Below are positions 1-13,462 of a stretch of 64,000 nt of DNA, in pieces. The DNA comes from Deuterostichococcus epilithicus (taxonomy: Eukaryota > Chlorophyta > Trebouxiophyceae > Prasiolales > Stichococcaceae): NCBI GenBank assembly GCA_033439295.1, contig JAVTLE010000014.1, positions 3,720,001 through 3,784,000 of the forward strand, read 5' to 3'. Under the pieces are notes generated by a model. It saw only the letters and a list, made by a program, of their open reading frames with translations, had not been told where the DNA came from and searched no databases. Both the position numbers and the translations under genes were made by a program. Position 1 is the first letter of the stretch; every line of letters starts with the position of its first letter.

Positions 1-748
1 ACACTGCGAGTTACACGAGGCGTGCGTGGCAGCAGTGTACGGGTCGAATTTGATCGCATGCCGCAGGTCCGGCAGGTATAGACCATGCCCACTTGGCGAC
101 GGCGCTGAGGCCTTCGGGGCCATTTCCTCGTACTGCTGCCTCTGTCGGGAGTTGGTAATCACAGTGCTGCTTGCGTCGGTGTTCCACAAGCTAGGCGCTC
201 GGCTGTGTGGCTGGCCGGACTTTGATGAGTTTGCAGCCCGAGTGCACTGCTGTTGGTCGCGTGGGGGCCTAGTGAACCACCCAACACTTATTTTTCTCGG
301 TCTGCTGAAATCCTAATCGCAGAACTAGGTGCCACAGCGTTGTCAGCATTGGAGATATGCTGATTTCTAGTTGTCAAGCGATGTCTATCACTCAACTGTT
401 CGATTGCTGTGCTCTCCTTCAATGTCTGTCACTCCTGACAATCTGACACTTTTCCTGCCGTTCCTGCTCAACGGCGGTAACCCTGGCCCTTCACAGCGTG
501 ATTTGCGGCAGGGTGAATAACTGCTGCACGGGTGCATTGAGAAATGCTTGGGTAGCTGCAAGCTCGTGTGCCCGTACCAGCCCATCTAGCCAGCTGGAAG
601 CAGCAGCGGCTGCGCCGCATGGCAGCAGGAGCACATGCGCTGCACTTTCCCTGTGACCCAGCAACGCCTCGTCTGCCGCTCCCGGCCTTGGCGACAACAG
701 CGATATTAAACCCCAGCCACGACTCTGAATCCTCCTCCTCCCGTCTTG
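1..748. other. Gene-free stretch downstream of SKI2
   Basis: No recognisable coding region on either strand. The open frames here are short, have no family resemblance and lack a coherent splice pattern. It probably holds the 3' UTR of the minus-strand SKI2 gene. A TTACA at 11-15 reads TGTAA, the algal poly(A) signal, on the minus strand, but it is far from the stop. Confidence 0.5.
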
Positions 749-3700
749 TCAGGCCACGTACAAGCTGGCAGCGAAGACGACGTCGCGCTTGATGGCGGCG
801 GAGGCGGCAGTCATCTGCGCCCACAGCGTAGTGTCGCCCATGACGCGGGCGGCATCGCGGAACTCGCGGCATGTCTCGTCCAGCCGCACCACCGTGCGGA
901 CGATGGAGCCCTGCGGCGGGCACGCCTCGGATCTTTATTGAAGGGGTTGAACGTCCTCTCAGGACCAGACAAGGGATCCGTTGATCGAGTGAAAAGTGCA
1001 GCTTAGGCTGTGATGCGCGCGGACTCGGGTGCTGCAAATCCGGCATCCCAGCAGGCAGCGAGGTCAGCAGCCCCGGGCTGGCAGCTGACAGCCGGCGCCA
1101 GCTTCTGAGCCGGTCTGCAGAGTCTCGTCGTGCTCGTTGTGAGCAGCACAGCAGGGCGACCGGCAGGGGGACACCTCCATGACGTCGGTCAGCTGGCAGA
1201 TGTCCGTGAAGGCGGTGCCGCACGCCCACTGGTACACCACCTGCGGCAGCAGGGCAGCGTTCGACCACAGAGCAAGCTCCGGCACCAGCATCGCGACCAG
1301 TCACGCATGCGTAGGGCTGCCGAAGCGCCGCAGCGCTCAACAAGCAGGCCGGTATTGCTGTGCAACATGCTCTGTGATCGAAGCAGACGCAGGGCACCGG
1401 CTGCAACCACCACGGCTGCAAACACCAGAGCCTAATCCCCACGTCCACACGCAAACCCTACAAAGCCTGGCGCTTTGAGGCACAACTGAAAGGAGCCTTC
1501 ACCAAGTCGCCAGGCTTGAGCTCCGCCACTGGGACCCTAGCCCCGAAGCCTCTAGAAAACGTCCACCTCCATCAGGCCGAAGTTGAGGGTGTTCTTCACG
1601 AAGTCGCCCGGCACCAGCTGCAGCCCGGCCGCCTGCTGCGCCTCGCCGGCAGCGCGCGCAAGTGCGGCCGCGTGCTGGGCGGCTGCCTCCAGCGCGGGGG
1701 GAATGCCGCCAGGCGATGGCGCCGAGTCGACGCGCTCCTGAAACACCAGCGCCGACAGCAGCGCCACCGCCTCCTCTGGCGTCAGCTCCGCCAGCACGCC
1801 TGTTTCGTGTCGTAATGCGCCTTGCGAATGCAGCCCTGGATTGTGTACGGAGGCAGGGGGCAGCAGGCAATGGTGCATGGCCCACGTGGACAGCTGACCA
1901 GGGGCTCCATCGGAGCGGCGCTGGCGCCCAAACAGCGCACCGGCGAAGATCATTTCGGTGGCGACCAGCTCGTCGCCGGAATTGATCTCGCAGGCGACGC
2001 GCCCCTTCACCGCCACCGTGTTGTCCGCCGACACGTACTGCAGGGCTTTCATGACCTCCACCCGCACCTGGAACTCCGGCATGGCTGCGAGCAGGGGGTT
2101 TTGCGTACATAGGGTTTGTATCAATGGGGTTTGCAGGTTTCGCCTTCGGGTATCCGACAAGAACGCTGCGCTCCACCAGGATGCGCAGCTGATGAGGTCG
2201 CATTCGCTGGGGGTGTGTGTTTTCGTGCATCCGGACGCCAGCGGAACTGGTGGAGCGCCCCGCACTCGGGCAGCCCTCCGCAGTGGGGTTTGCATGCAAA
2301 GCCGCACTGCCACGGGTGCCCCAGCGCAGGCGGCCCCTCACCCGAGAGGTTGGCGTCCGACAGGCTGTGCGCCAGCGCGCGCAGGCGGCCGGCCAGCATC
2401 GCCTCGGAGCGCACCAGCGCATGCGCCTCCCCTATGCCCGCTTCCCTGCGGCACCAGAAACATAGTGTGAACACCAAGCGTACTCACGTGTTGTGAAGCA
2501 GGGGATCTGCAGTACGCGCAGCCACCCGCAAGGTATACAAATGATCAAGAGCCTCACCAGTGGCAGGGCATGGCGGCGCGCGCTGCCAGCAGGCGCTGCT
2601 GCTCGCGGATGTCGCCCACCAGCTCGTAGGCGTTGACGCGCAGGTCGGCCACCGGATCCAGCAGGTCCAGCTCGCCGACTGCTGCCGCCGCAGACTCCTG
2701 CGCATTGGGGTTTGGACAGGGCGGTGAGTGGGAGACTCTTCTCAGGTGAAGAAGTCTGTGAGCCCGGTCACTCGAGTCCAGCAGCTCCGGCTCGCCACCG
2801 GCTGCCGCCGCTGCCTCCTGCAGACCAGGCGGCAAGCCATCGCTGTTTTCATTCGAGCGGTTGTGGCGAGCGAATGCTCTTTCACTTGTCAGTGGGTGGT
2901 CCCTGCACCCTCGCAGCTCCCAGAGAAGGCTGCGCAGGCGACGCGGCGAGCCACTGCACCGAGGGTTGTGTTCACACCGATGAGTTTCCAAGGGGGAACC
3001 CGAAACAAAACAATGGCCGAACTGCGAGTTGCCCGGTGGGCATAGGTACAGCGAAAAGGTCGTAAGTAATCAGCGCGGGCCTCACCTGTATTCGAGACAG
3101 CTGCGCCGCGATCGAGGCTGCTGCCGCGTCACCCTCGGAGCCGCCCGCCAGCACCGTATCAAAGTCGCCACGCACCTACACGACAGCTGTCCACTTTGCG
3201 GAGGCCGCTTCTGATTCACCTCCTCTGCAGCGCCCGCAAGGATCGTGGCTCTGGTAAGCAGTTTTCTGCAGAGGGTGCACGCCTGCTGGGAAGTGGTCAT
3301 CCGCAGCATGCCACTAAACGCTGGTGCACACATCCGGAGGAGATTCATTAGGAAACGCTGACCTTCGGCCGGCAGATGGCCTGCACCTCTGCGATACTGC
3401 TCTGCCGCACCGCCCACTGCGGCTCGTCTGCTGCGCCGCCGCCGCCGTAGTGCGGCAGCGGCGCCACGACCGGGGCGGCGGCCACGCCGCGCCGCGACGG
3501 CAGCGCGCCCGCAAAGTCGTTCTGCCCTGGAGCCCACAGCAGGTGTGTCTGCTGTCGTATCGTGACGGAGCAGATGGCGAGGGTGCTGCCCTCCAGCCGA
3601 CCGGCAGCAGCACCCGGGTGGTCGTATAATGAGGGGGAAGCGCCAAGGGTGCTGCACTCCAGCTGACCGGCGGGAGCACCCGGGGGTCCCTGTGGCTGTG

Positions 3701-6700
3701 ACACGCGATCAGGCTGGCATCGTGCAGAGCTTGAACGCAGCGCAGAGCTTGAACGCAACTCAGCATGTCGGCTGAGCTGCTCAGCGGAGCTTGCGGACAG
3801 AGGAGACACACCTAGTGCAGGAGACGTGGCGGCTTCCGTAGCCGCCGGCGGCTCCTGCGGATGCGGCCGCCGCAGCGCAAGCACCTGAAACTCGCCGCCC
3901 GCTGGCGTGCTGCTGCTGGCGCTCCTGCCGCAGCAGCCTCGAGTTTGAGACTCCAGCATTGCAATGCAGCACAGACGCTCCGTACACATTTGAGCATGCA
4001 CTTTAGCACGAGTGCAGCCCGAGCTTGGCTGACGGGATGTGTGTCCCGTCAATCATGCCACCACTGCAGGCCGCCGTGGCTTCAGGCAGGCCAGGCCTGC
4101 ACCTCCACAGTCAGCACCGCACCTGGCGGGCACGGCTGTGGGGCTGCTGAGCAGGGCGGCCAGCTGCGGCAGGCCCGTGGCGGCGTCTGCGAGCAGCACC
4201 GCCCGGCCCAGCACCAGCGCTGCCTGCGCGGCCCTCGTGCCCATGACCGCACCCTGCACAGCAGGCGGCATGCAGGCTGCTGAGCATCAAGAACTGTCAG
4301 AAGTGCAGGTGATATGCTGGGATGCTGTGACCTCTGTATATGGATTGGTGCTGGGCGCCACGATGGCAAATCCCTGAATCCGGAGACCAGGCACTCTCCG
4401 GTTTTCAAGGCAGGCAAGGGGATGAGGAAAAGTGCAAGGGGCCACCACCCGGCGCGCCCCTCAGCGTACCTGGAGCTTGCGCGTCAACGCCTCGAGGTGG
4501 GCGTTCACGGCCACGTACTCCTGCACCTCCGCCCGAGAGCAGCCCCGCGCGTCTGCTGGCAGCGGCCAGGGCGCGGCGCGCAGGGCCGCGAGCGCAGACT
4601 GGCCGCGCGCCAGCGCCGCAGCGGCCTCCGGCGCCGCCTTCTGTGCGTGAAACTCCAGGAAGCTGCGCTTCAGCATGTCCTCCACCTGTGCACAGCGCCG
4701 GAACGGGCTTGAGGATCTTGATCTGCAGTTGTTGCACATGCTGCTAGTAACAATGATGTTGGGACAATCAACTTCTGCAGCTAAAACGGCTGTCGAAGCA
4801 GTATAATTACAGTGGTGACCCGTCCAAAGATGACCGAGTCTCGGCTCGTGTGCCTGACTCGCATGCTGCTCCATTGCCGCCGGCATGCCCCAGAGCGCAG
4901 ACGTCGGAAGCGGGCACGGGGAACTGATGGCATGGATGCAGCCAGGCAGGCGCGGTTCGTGTCACACGCTCGCATCGCCACTGGCAGGGCCTGGACTGCG
5001 CGGAGGCCTCGGGCCTGAACCCTCCTGAACACACCACTGCCCGGCGGCCAGCGGCACACGAAGGGACAACCCCGAGATCCTGGCGGCGGCGGCAGCATCA
5101 CCACGCTTCATCAGGACGCAGGAGGCAGGGTTCTGAGCCGAGCACAGGCAACCGGAACGTGTGCGCTTCCCGATCGCATGGTAGAACAAGCCCTACAAAA
5201 AAATTCGGCGGCGACGCTGACCCAGCGGGGACACACCTTGAGGTCCTCCACCCGCAGCAGGTTGAGGATCATGCTGTAGGTCAGCCGGAACTGGCTCTGC
5301 AGCCGCGTGGCGCGCCCCGTGAGCAGCTTGCGCAGCTCCGCCTCGTCGGGTATGTCCTCCCAGCAGGCTATGAGCACGGTGCCCACAGGGTCCAGGCCCC
5401 GACGCCCAGCGCGCCCCGCCATCTGCGTGTACTCCCCCGGCAGCAGCGTCCTGCGGGTTCAGGGTGTAGGGGCTTGGCGCCCGCGGCCGGTGCCGGTCGG
5501 ACCTCCGGACCCCCGCCCTGGCTGGCGCGCGGGGCGGGCCATGGGGGGTGCATGTGCTGCCCGTCATCCCAGAGGGTTGCTGCCCGGGGGACCAGCACGG
5601 CAGGGCGAACACGGTGCAGCGATTTCCAGCGAACAGCAGGACAGGAGTTCAGTCCAGGAGTTCAGTCCAGCGAACAGCAGGCGGGCAGCCGTGGAATTGG
5701 GAAACACCTGAAGCCCTTGCCGTCGTGCTTGCGCAGGGACTGGAAGACGACGGTGCGAGCTGGCGCGTTGACACCCATGGCAAAGGTCTCGGTGCAGTAT
5801 AGCACGCGCAGCAGGCCGCGGCAGAACAGCATCTCCACCACCTCCTTCATGATCGGCAGCAGCCCTGCGGGTGCACGGACGGGGAACATCGAAGGAGCAC
5901 GGGGATCACCGCGCGCATCTGCAGGCGCCTCCTGCAGCAGGGCGAGTCCTGAAACGCCTCCTGCGCGAGGGCGGGTTCCAGGATGGGAATGGTTGTGCAG
6001 ACTCGACGAGATCAGCCAATCGACAGGTGAATCGCTGTACCCGCGTGGTGGACGCCGATGCCACGGCGCAGCATGGCCTGCAGGCGCCGGATCTGCGGCA
6101 GGCCCCGGTCTTCCGCCCGCAGCCTCGCCAGCGCCTTGTTGCAGAATACCTGCAGTCACCGGCATGTGCCAGTTGGCGGCTTTCCGGCACCAAGGCCCGG
6201 CCGCAGCATCACTCTGCGGCGCCCTGACAGTGACCTGGCTTCAGCGCGATTTCCGTGGGCCGGCAAAGCCCACAGAAACCAGTTGCACCCGCCACAAACA
6301 TCTGGCTACGCATGTGTGCCGCAGGTGCAGGAGAGCAGCAGGGAATGTCGAGTCCGCTTCGGGGTCCCCGGCGTGGGGGCAGGCCTCCTGTGAGCCTCGA
6401 AGGACAGGCGCGCCTGGATGTCGGACTTGTCATCAGCGGTTGTGAGGTCCAGCGATGCCAGCGAGTCCACCAGGCTGTCGCAGCGCTTCTTGGAGAAGCA
6501 GAACACAACCACCGGCAGCTGCTCCCTGCGCGCCCAGGCACGCCCGTCAGGCGCCAACTGGAGCAGCACTCAGCGTGGACATGTGAGTGGCAGAGGCAGC
6601 GGCGGCGGCACAGCCATTGGCGGAAACCCGCGTGCGCATCTGTCTGTCAGCGTTACAAGTCGACGAATGCATTGCGGCTGCGCTGCGCTTGTGCGAGGGC

Positions 6701-9700
6701 CGGTGCAGCAGAAAGTGCACGATCTTCTCTCAGCTGATATGGAGGCGCACTTCTTCTTCAGCGCATTGATCAGCAGCAGCCACTGCGTGCGCTCGGTGCC
6801 ATGGCCGCTGGTGGCGTTGGCGCCGCCGCCGCGCTGCACCAGCGAGTTGGCCGCCTTGGCCATGCTGGTGGGCCCGCATGGCGCCGCCTTTGCCTGGCCG
6901 CCGCCGCGCCCGCCGCGGCCTGCGTGAAGACTTACGGAGCTTGAGGTTGTAGCGGCAGAGCATGAAGCCACGCCGCCGTGGGCTCCGGCGCGTGCACTGG
7001 TGGACAGTGTCGCGCTGCAGCTGCAGAGCCAGCAATCTAGAGCTGGCAGGTCCCTGAAAGCAGACGGTCAGTGCAGGGGGGCAGGCTGTTGGAGGCTGCG
7101 CACCGCCCGGGGCGTCGCGGCCGCGGCCAACGCCAAAGCCGCCGCGCCCCGTGGGCCGCTGGTCCTTGGCTTGCTTGGTGGTGACGGGCACCGCATTGCG
7201 CTTCTTGTACGCTGCCTTTGCCTGCGCAATGCCCTGTGCACGCACACGAGGCCGCCGCCGCCAAAGTCAGCTGCACTGTCAATCTGTGGCCCTTCGCCGC
7301 CTACATGCTTCGACTTGGCGACATCACAGAGGGGGCCGTTGCCCTGACGTGCATGTGCGCGGCTGGGATGGTGTTGAACCCTACCAGTGCTGGCCCCTTC
7401 TTGTGGCCGGCTGGTAGGCAGTTTTCTAATGCCTACGTGATTTATTAGAGGCGCAGGGGGTCATTCGGGAGGAGGAGAAGGAGAGAGTCTCTGCAGCACC
7501 GGAGGCGCGCGCCTCGGGCAGCATCGTGTCCTGTCGCGCGATGGGGAAGAAGTCTCCCCCGTAGTACAGCACATGCTCAAGGGGGACCGGGCGGCGCAGG
7601 GTGCCTGTCACCCACAGCTTCTTGCGCTTGGTGCGGCCCACCCAGTCCGCAAACTCCATGACATTGGGCACCGTGGCCGACAGCAGCACCAGGTTCACGT
7701 GCTCCGGCAACATGATGATGACCTGCGCCGTCACCAGTTGCAGGTTTGTTGGTCCGCAGGAACCTGCAGTCTTCTGAGGCCTGGTGATATCCAAAAGCAT
7801 CAGGAGGTATGGGCACCGAAAACTCCGGCATGGACACCTGATTGCTGACTGGCGGCATGCTGGCGGCCTCCTGCCGGAGTTGAGTTGTGGCTCCTGGGAG
7901 AACCTTCATTGAGAAAGTGTGGCGGCGACGGCTCAAGAGAATGTCGCACCTCCTCCCACACGACGCCGCGCTCCGCATCATTCACATAGTGCACCTCGTC
8001 GAATATGACCCACTCGATGTCCCGCACCACGTCTGCGCCCTGCGGCAGTTTGAGCGTATTCAAGACACCGAAGTTTCACAGGTCGAAACAGCTGCATTGT
8101 CACATTCTAGTTCTGCCATCACCGCATTGGTCAGACAGGGCTTGGCAGTGTGTGGCGCTGAGTTCACACACAGCATCATCATCACTGCATTGGGTTCGGA
8201 GTGTACAGGCGGTTCTGACCTTGTACAGCATGGAGCGCAGGATCTCGGTGGTCATTATGAGGCAGGGCGCCTCCGGCTTCATGCTCACATCGCCCGTCAG
8301 CAGCCCCACCTGCAGCACATGTGTCACCATACACCGTCCCGTGTTTCATACCTCAGCACACCAGGTCTTGTCGAAAGTGCAGCTAGCACATGCAGGCTCT
8401 GGCGAGCACCTGTGCAAAGCGATGCAAGCCCGCTGGTGAGCAGCAGCGCACTGCGGGCAATATGCGCCAAGCATCTTGTGTGCAGAGACCATTGTGTGCA
8501 AGGAGCAGCTCGGCGGCGCACGTCAAAGGTGGAGCCGAAGTCTCGGTACTTCTGGTTGGAAATGGTTTTGATGGGCGACGTGTACACCGCCCGTGTGCAG
8601 TGCCGCGTCTGTGCACGGCAGTTGCGGTGAGGACACCCGCACGTGACAGGCATGCGGCACCGACTTGACGCTGTGTCTCTACCGCTGCTCGTGTTGGCTG
8701 TCACTCAACTACAACTGGCAAGACGCAAAGAATGGTACCGTGCGTCACAGTCCGGCCATGCAGGCACTGGAGGTGTGAGACGAACTCACCGCCAGCGCAA
8801 AGGCGTACTCTGCCACCACTGTCTTGCCGGCGGACGTGTGCGCCGCCACAAACACAGATTCCCCCTGCAGGAGCACAGCAGCCTGTCCTGACGCAAGCAG
8901 GCGCAGAGGCTCTCACGTTCCATACAAGAGTTGGCACAGTCACTGCCCAGCCACTGGCTTGGGCTAACAGTCAACGTTGCGTGCTGTCAAGAGCATGCCA
9001 CAACACTTGTGCTCCAAACTTCAATTCTGTGTCATCCCGCACCTGTTCGAGATGCAGGATAGCTTCTTTTTGGAAGGTGTCCAGCTCGAAGGGAAAGTAG
9101 TGCGCCATGTGCGGCTTGAGCGCCACATACCGCTTCTCCAAATTCGGCATGCCGCTGGCCATGGCCCACTCCGTGTCCCCCGCCTTCCTGCACAGTGTCC
9201 GGAACCCAATGCGACCTCTGAGGCGAGCTTGGAAATATTTTCTGCCGCATCAGTGCGACTCTTGCTCTTGACGTCCAATCTGTGATCTGGCATGTTCAAG
9301 TTCCACTTTCGACAAACGATTCCGAGCGCACCCCAGGGCAGCTGCGAACTTGGTGGACGCCTGTCATGATGCAGGGATGCTGCACGTACCTGGGCGGTGC
9401 TGCGATGCCGGCGCCGGAGCCGGACATCCACCAGTCGGGCCGCGGCGTGCCGGCGATGCCGGAGGCGCGGAGCAGCTGCTCCACCTCCTCTGCCGCCTGC
9501 GAGGCCGCCATGTCTGCGCGGCAGGGACTGGCAGCCTTCCGACTTGCTGAAACTTCCGTGTAGTGGCTCAGCCATGTCCTGGCCCTGTCTGCAAATAGCT
9601 GCAGACCCAGCCTCCAGTGACGCACACAAGAACGCCCCATGCAAGGCTGGCCGAACCTGAAAATCTGAGCAGACAGGAGAGACGCACCCGATCGCTGGTC

Positions 9701-11763
9701 TGGCAGCTCGTCAAGCCGCGATAGGATGCTGCCAGCATCTGCCTGGCGACTTCGTTGCAGTATCTGCAGTTTCAACATTGGGCGTTACTGATCAGAGCGT
9801 ATCAGCCTGGGCAGCACCACTGCATGCACAAGCTGCGACAGCGAGCACAAACTGCAGCAGGAGCGTCTCAGGTGCAGCACGGTCCAGTCTTCTTGGTGCA
9901 GCCCTGGAACAACGCAGATGTAGCTTTGGGCTCAAAAGGATGGCATGCCGGTCGGCAGCCGCTCCCACAGCTGCCATCATCTAGCAGAGATTGCTGCGCC
10001 GCCCCACCTGCGGCATGCTGGCGGATGCAGCTGCCGGCCCGGCGCGCTCATCCGGCATCCACACGCCGCTGAACAGCTGCTCCGGCTGACCCAGGTCCAC
10101 CCCAGTCTGCTGCCCAAAGTCCTCCGCCTCCTCCGCCGCTGCCGCTGCTGCCGCTGCTGCCGCCTGCTCGGCCGGCGTCGGCTCTACCAGTTGTGCTGTA
10201 ACACCAGCAATGTGCAGCTTGCGACCATTCATGAGCCGAGCAACGTGGTCGCTGAAAATTGCACATCAAAGCTTCAAGTACCCTGGGCCTGACCACCTCC
10301 CCGGGAGCCCTTCAGGCAGTGCATTGCAGAAGTTGTGGAGCACAACAGTATCAAGGTCCTGAACCCAAACCAGCTCACCTGATGCGCCGTCTTGCAGCTC
10401 AGGCTCGGCCCAGGCGCCAAACATGCCACGCGGCAGCCCTGGAGCGCTTATCCGCGGCAGCGCATCGGCTTCCAGCTCCGCGAGCCACGCACCGCTTTCT
10501 GCCTCTCGTGCCGCGACTGTCGCTGCCGTGTCCGCTGCTGCGAGCGCCTCACCGCCTGCATGCAGCCGAGGATCAGGATCTGACCCTCGAGGAGTGTTCC
10601 AGGCGAGTATCCTGCGCAAGCTCAGAGCCGAAAAGTCAAGTGCTTCTCACCTTGCAGGACGCCACACCTCATATGTAACAGCTTTTTCTGGCGATGTTGA
10701 GCTGCTGTGAGCATCCCCGAACGAAAGTTAAAGGTAACATACTCTCCAAGCTTGATGCACCTGGTGCGAACGGGAGAGAAGCCATGCTGCCGCACACAAA
10801 CTCCCGCGTGTTCTGTGCGGCGTGCTGCTTCCGCAGCAGCGACGCTAGGCCGGACGCCTGGCCCTGCTCGACAGAGCACAGTCAATCAAGGCGTGAGTCC
10901 TGGGCGCATGAGTTGTGCCACATGAATCTTGGCACACGATACACTCGAGCCTTTGGTTGTAAGGCTCCGTCCACTCTGATCACATTTGAGGACCGCGCCA
11001 AGAACGCACTGGTGTATGCCTCGCACATCCTCCAGCTCACCTCCGGCGCCATATGGCGGCAGTCAGCGCCTGGAATGGAGGCGGATCCCTTTCGAAACAG
11101 CAAGATTCTCAAAATAGCAGGCAAAGCACTCGCCTCAGGGCTGTCCAGGAATACCTCCCGAAACGACACGGCGCGCCCATCGGATCCAGGCGGCGGCAGT
11201 AGAGCCTCCACGGCGGTGGCGGGCGGCGAGGGCTCCGTCCACAGGCTGGGCTCCACGTAGGTGGTGTGCCACGCATAGCCTGCACCTCCCAGCATGCACG
11301 ATTGATCGCGCCGCCGACCCAAGCAAGGCTGTGCGAGTCACCAGGCAGCAGAAGCTGTCAGGCTATGATGCGTGAAGCATGCGGCATGATGCATGATGTG
11401 CTATGCAGAGAAGCTCACCGACGTTGCGGACGTCAGCGGCGGGCCCGTCCAGACGGAAGGCCAGGTGCGCGTCCTCAATCCAGCGCCGTGCGTCCTCGGG
11501 AGTTGATGGCGGAAATGCTCGTTCCTGCGCTGACATTTAGAATCAGGAGGCCACAGACGGTCTCTTGACAACATCTGTGAGGTAGCGTCAGCCGTTGCAA
11601 TGGACCGGCACATCACGGCTTCATGCCGGGCGCCGCTGTAGAGCATGCGCCGCAGAAAATTCACCTGGACGAATGGGTCTGGATCGCTCAAGGAACCAGA
11701 CGTCAGCTGCAATTCTCCTGCAAGGTTGCAGGCGATGCCAAATGGCACATCCAGGCCGCTCAT
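749..11763 (-). CDS. SKI2: SKI2-type RNA helicase of the Ski complex (many exons)
   Basis: Superfamily 2 helicase which, in its family, unwinds RNA and feeds it 3'-to-5' into the cytoplasmic exosome. More than 20 short exons can be followed by motif. An N-terminal part (about 11.7-10.3 kb) contains [10 protein letters not shown], like the PPGFxxGM element of Ski2. Then come [12 protein letters not shown] (9043-9187), motif I AHTSAGKT (8790-8864), [11 protein letters not shown] (8522-8608), [19 protein letters not shown] (8220-8309), motif [10 protein letters not shown] (7950-8039), SATVPN (exon from 7722), a Gly-rich insert near 6.9 kb, FCFSKKRCD near 6.5 kb, [17 protein letters not shown] near 5.8 kb and motif [14 protein letters not shown] near 5.4 kb. 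The DSHCT domain includes exons 1567-1799, 1175-1240 and 749-910 and ends AASLYVA-stop. VLSATVPN plus the long insert between [11 protein letters not shown] and DSHCT favour Ski2 over Mtr4. The 5' end is uncertain: I set it at the first Ski2-like open frame ([19 protein letters not shown] is near 11.48 kb), and no initiator methionine is proven. Confidence 0.9.
3554..3757. repeat. Short tandem duplications in a SKI2 intron
   Basis: Two imperfect copies of a 66-67 bp unit lie head to tail (3554-3620 and 3621-3686). They share GTCGTAT, GGGTGCTGC(C/A)CTCCAGC and AGCACCCGGG. They are followed by an 18-bp unit (GCAGAGCTTGAACGCAGC) repeated at 3724 and 3742. Both sit in an intron just upstream, in gene sense, of the SKI2 exon that begins GQNDFAGAL. 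Confidence 0.8.
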
Positions 11764-12071
11764 GCTGGTGTCACAATGGCATCATGAGGATGTAGCTCGC
11801 AACTAATAGGCCGCTAGATTGCGGAGCTGATGTGACATCATGCGGCAATCGAGATAAACGGACTGTTATCATCGGATAGTGCGCTGACAGTTGCCAGCAC
11901 AATGCAGCTGTTGATTGCAAGAGCTATGCCCCCTTGGCAGGGCCAAGCGCTCTTGGCCCTGACTTTTGGCCACACGTCCCATTGTACATCCTCGACAATC
12001 ACCTTCTCATCTGTACAGCTGATCGCCGTCGTCCTGGTCGTGAAAGTGAACTCGAAATTTCGGTGCATGTG
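11764..12071. promoter_or_regulatory. Divergent intergenic region, SKI2 / coiled-coil gene
   Basis: About 300 bp between the presumed start of minus-strand SKI2 and the ATG of the plus-strand coiled-coil gene. It should contain both promoters and 5' UTRs. I see no clear TATA box or other defined element. The left limit depends on the unproven SKI2 start. Confidence 0.3.
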
Positions 12072-12661
12072 ATGGCCAACTCACTCGAAGCTCGTGCGTC
12101 AGAGGCCGAAAGGCGATTAGACAACATCGAGGCCAAGCTTGCAGGTCTGCATAGTGTAATGACGCCAGCATGCTTGCATGACGCATGCGCACGACGCGTC
12201 TGGCGGCATGGCGGCATGGCGGCAACGCCATGCGAAGGCACAGAGGCGGATGAGAACTTGTACCACGGTCCACAGCAGCGGGGCTTCGATGTGACAAGAC
12301 CTACGCTGATTTGCGTTCATGTGCCAATACATGCAGCTGGCGGCGGCGGCGCCAGCGGCAACAGCACCCTGTCGCGGCACCTGCAGACGCTGCAGGGCAT
12401 CAAGCAGACATTGCTGGCCGCAAAGCAGGAGCAGATAGAGGTGAGTGCTCAGTTTCTTGCACGGCGCACAAGGACAGCTGATGCAGGACCTGCCGTGTCG
12501 TTTTCCAGTAAACCTCACTCCTGAGTTATACTGCACAGGTGACAGTGGCGAACAAGGCATTGGAAGACCAGAACAGGAAACTCAAGTATCAGGTGGAGAC
12601 CCTGAAGCGGGCGGTGCGCGAGGGGGACGAAAAGCTGGCGCAAGCCACCGCCGGCAAGTAA
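12072..12661 (+). CDS. Small coiled-coil protein, 99 aa, three exons
   Basis: Exons 12072-12144, 12337-12440 and 12539-12661 join in phase (GCAG/GTCTGC, ATAGAG/GTGAGT donors; ATGCAG and CACAG acceptors) to give 99 residues. The N-terminus MANSLEARASEAERRLDNIE and the C-terminal half (QNRKLKYQVETLKRAV) have the heptad spacing and charge of a coiled coil, separated by a short Gly/Ala linker. There is no signal peptide, membrane segment or catalytic motif. It resembles small, poorly characterised coiled-coil proteins of plants and algae, and I assign no function. The TAA falls inside a GCAAGTAAGC string that could also be a donor, so a longer isoform is possible. Confidence 0.7.
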
Positions 12662-13462
12662 GCTGGTCACATGAGGCTTGGCAAGCAGCGTACAATCACA
12701 CTGTCATGCTGATGAGGATGCCCCGCAAGAGTTGCAGGCATCCAAGTGCATACAGCCTATCAACATGGAGGTAGTTTGGAATCGTAGTAGACAGATAGAA
12801 GGTTGCAGGCAGCATTGTTATAGAGACTGACACCAAGAGTATTGCCTGTTTGACGGCCTGGAATGCAATGCAGCAGCATGTGAATCAGGCTTGAACCTCC
12901 GACACCTGAGGCAGCGTGTTCATCATGCGCCAAGGCATCATCCTCTCTTGACGGCGGCATAATCTACCTTAGAAAGTCACCCAAGCCGCACTCCACTTGC
13001 ATTGCTGCATATATCTACAGCCTCGGGGTGTTAAAATGAAGCTTTCACGTGTACCTAGCCTCAGGGCCACTGCCTCCGTTCCCGGGCTTACTTCAGGCCC
13101 GCAGCAGTGATCAGCCTAGTCTTAGCCTTCAAACTCGCATTCAACATCCAAAGTGCTATTGGAAATTTTCGTCCATGCGCATGCCCACATCATTCCGCGG
13201 CTGGCCTGCACAGCCCAGCCATTCGCCAAACCCAGGCACACACTCGCGAGCCAGCGTCCGCACAGTAGCTGCTGTAGTAGATCGCGCAGATGTTGCAGTC
13301 GACCGCACACCGCCGCTGTGCTGCACCCGCACGCGGCCTGTCGGCTCGCTGACACCGCTCAGCTGCCTTGCATCTGATGGCCGGCAGCGGCTGCTGCTGC
13401 CGCTTTCAGCTTGCACGCTGCGACAGCAGCCCCCTGCTGTGAGCGCCGGCGCCGCCATGGCG
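12662..13462. other. Gene-free stretch between convergent genes
   Basis: Lies between the stop of the coiled-coil gene and the stop of the DCAF12-like gene, which run towards each other. It should hold both 3' UTRs. I found no convincing exon, RNA gene or long repeat. Confidence 0.5.

Noticed and set aside
2090-2140. Repeated GGGGTTT/GGGTTTG words in SKI2 introns, possible telomeric or regulatory repeat
   Set aside because: Irregular spacing and varied flanks; reads as simple low-complexity intron sequence.
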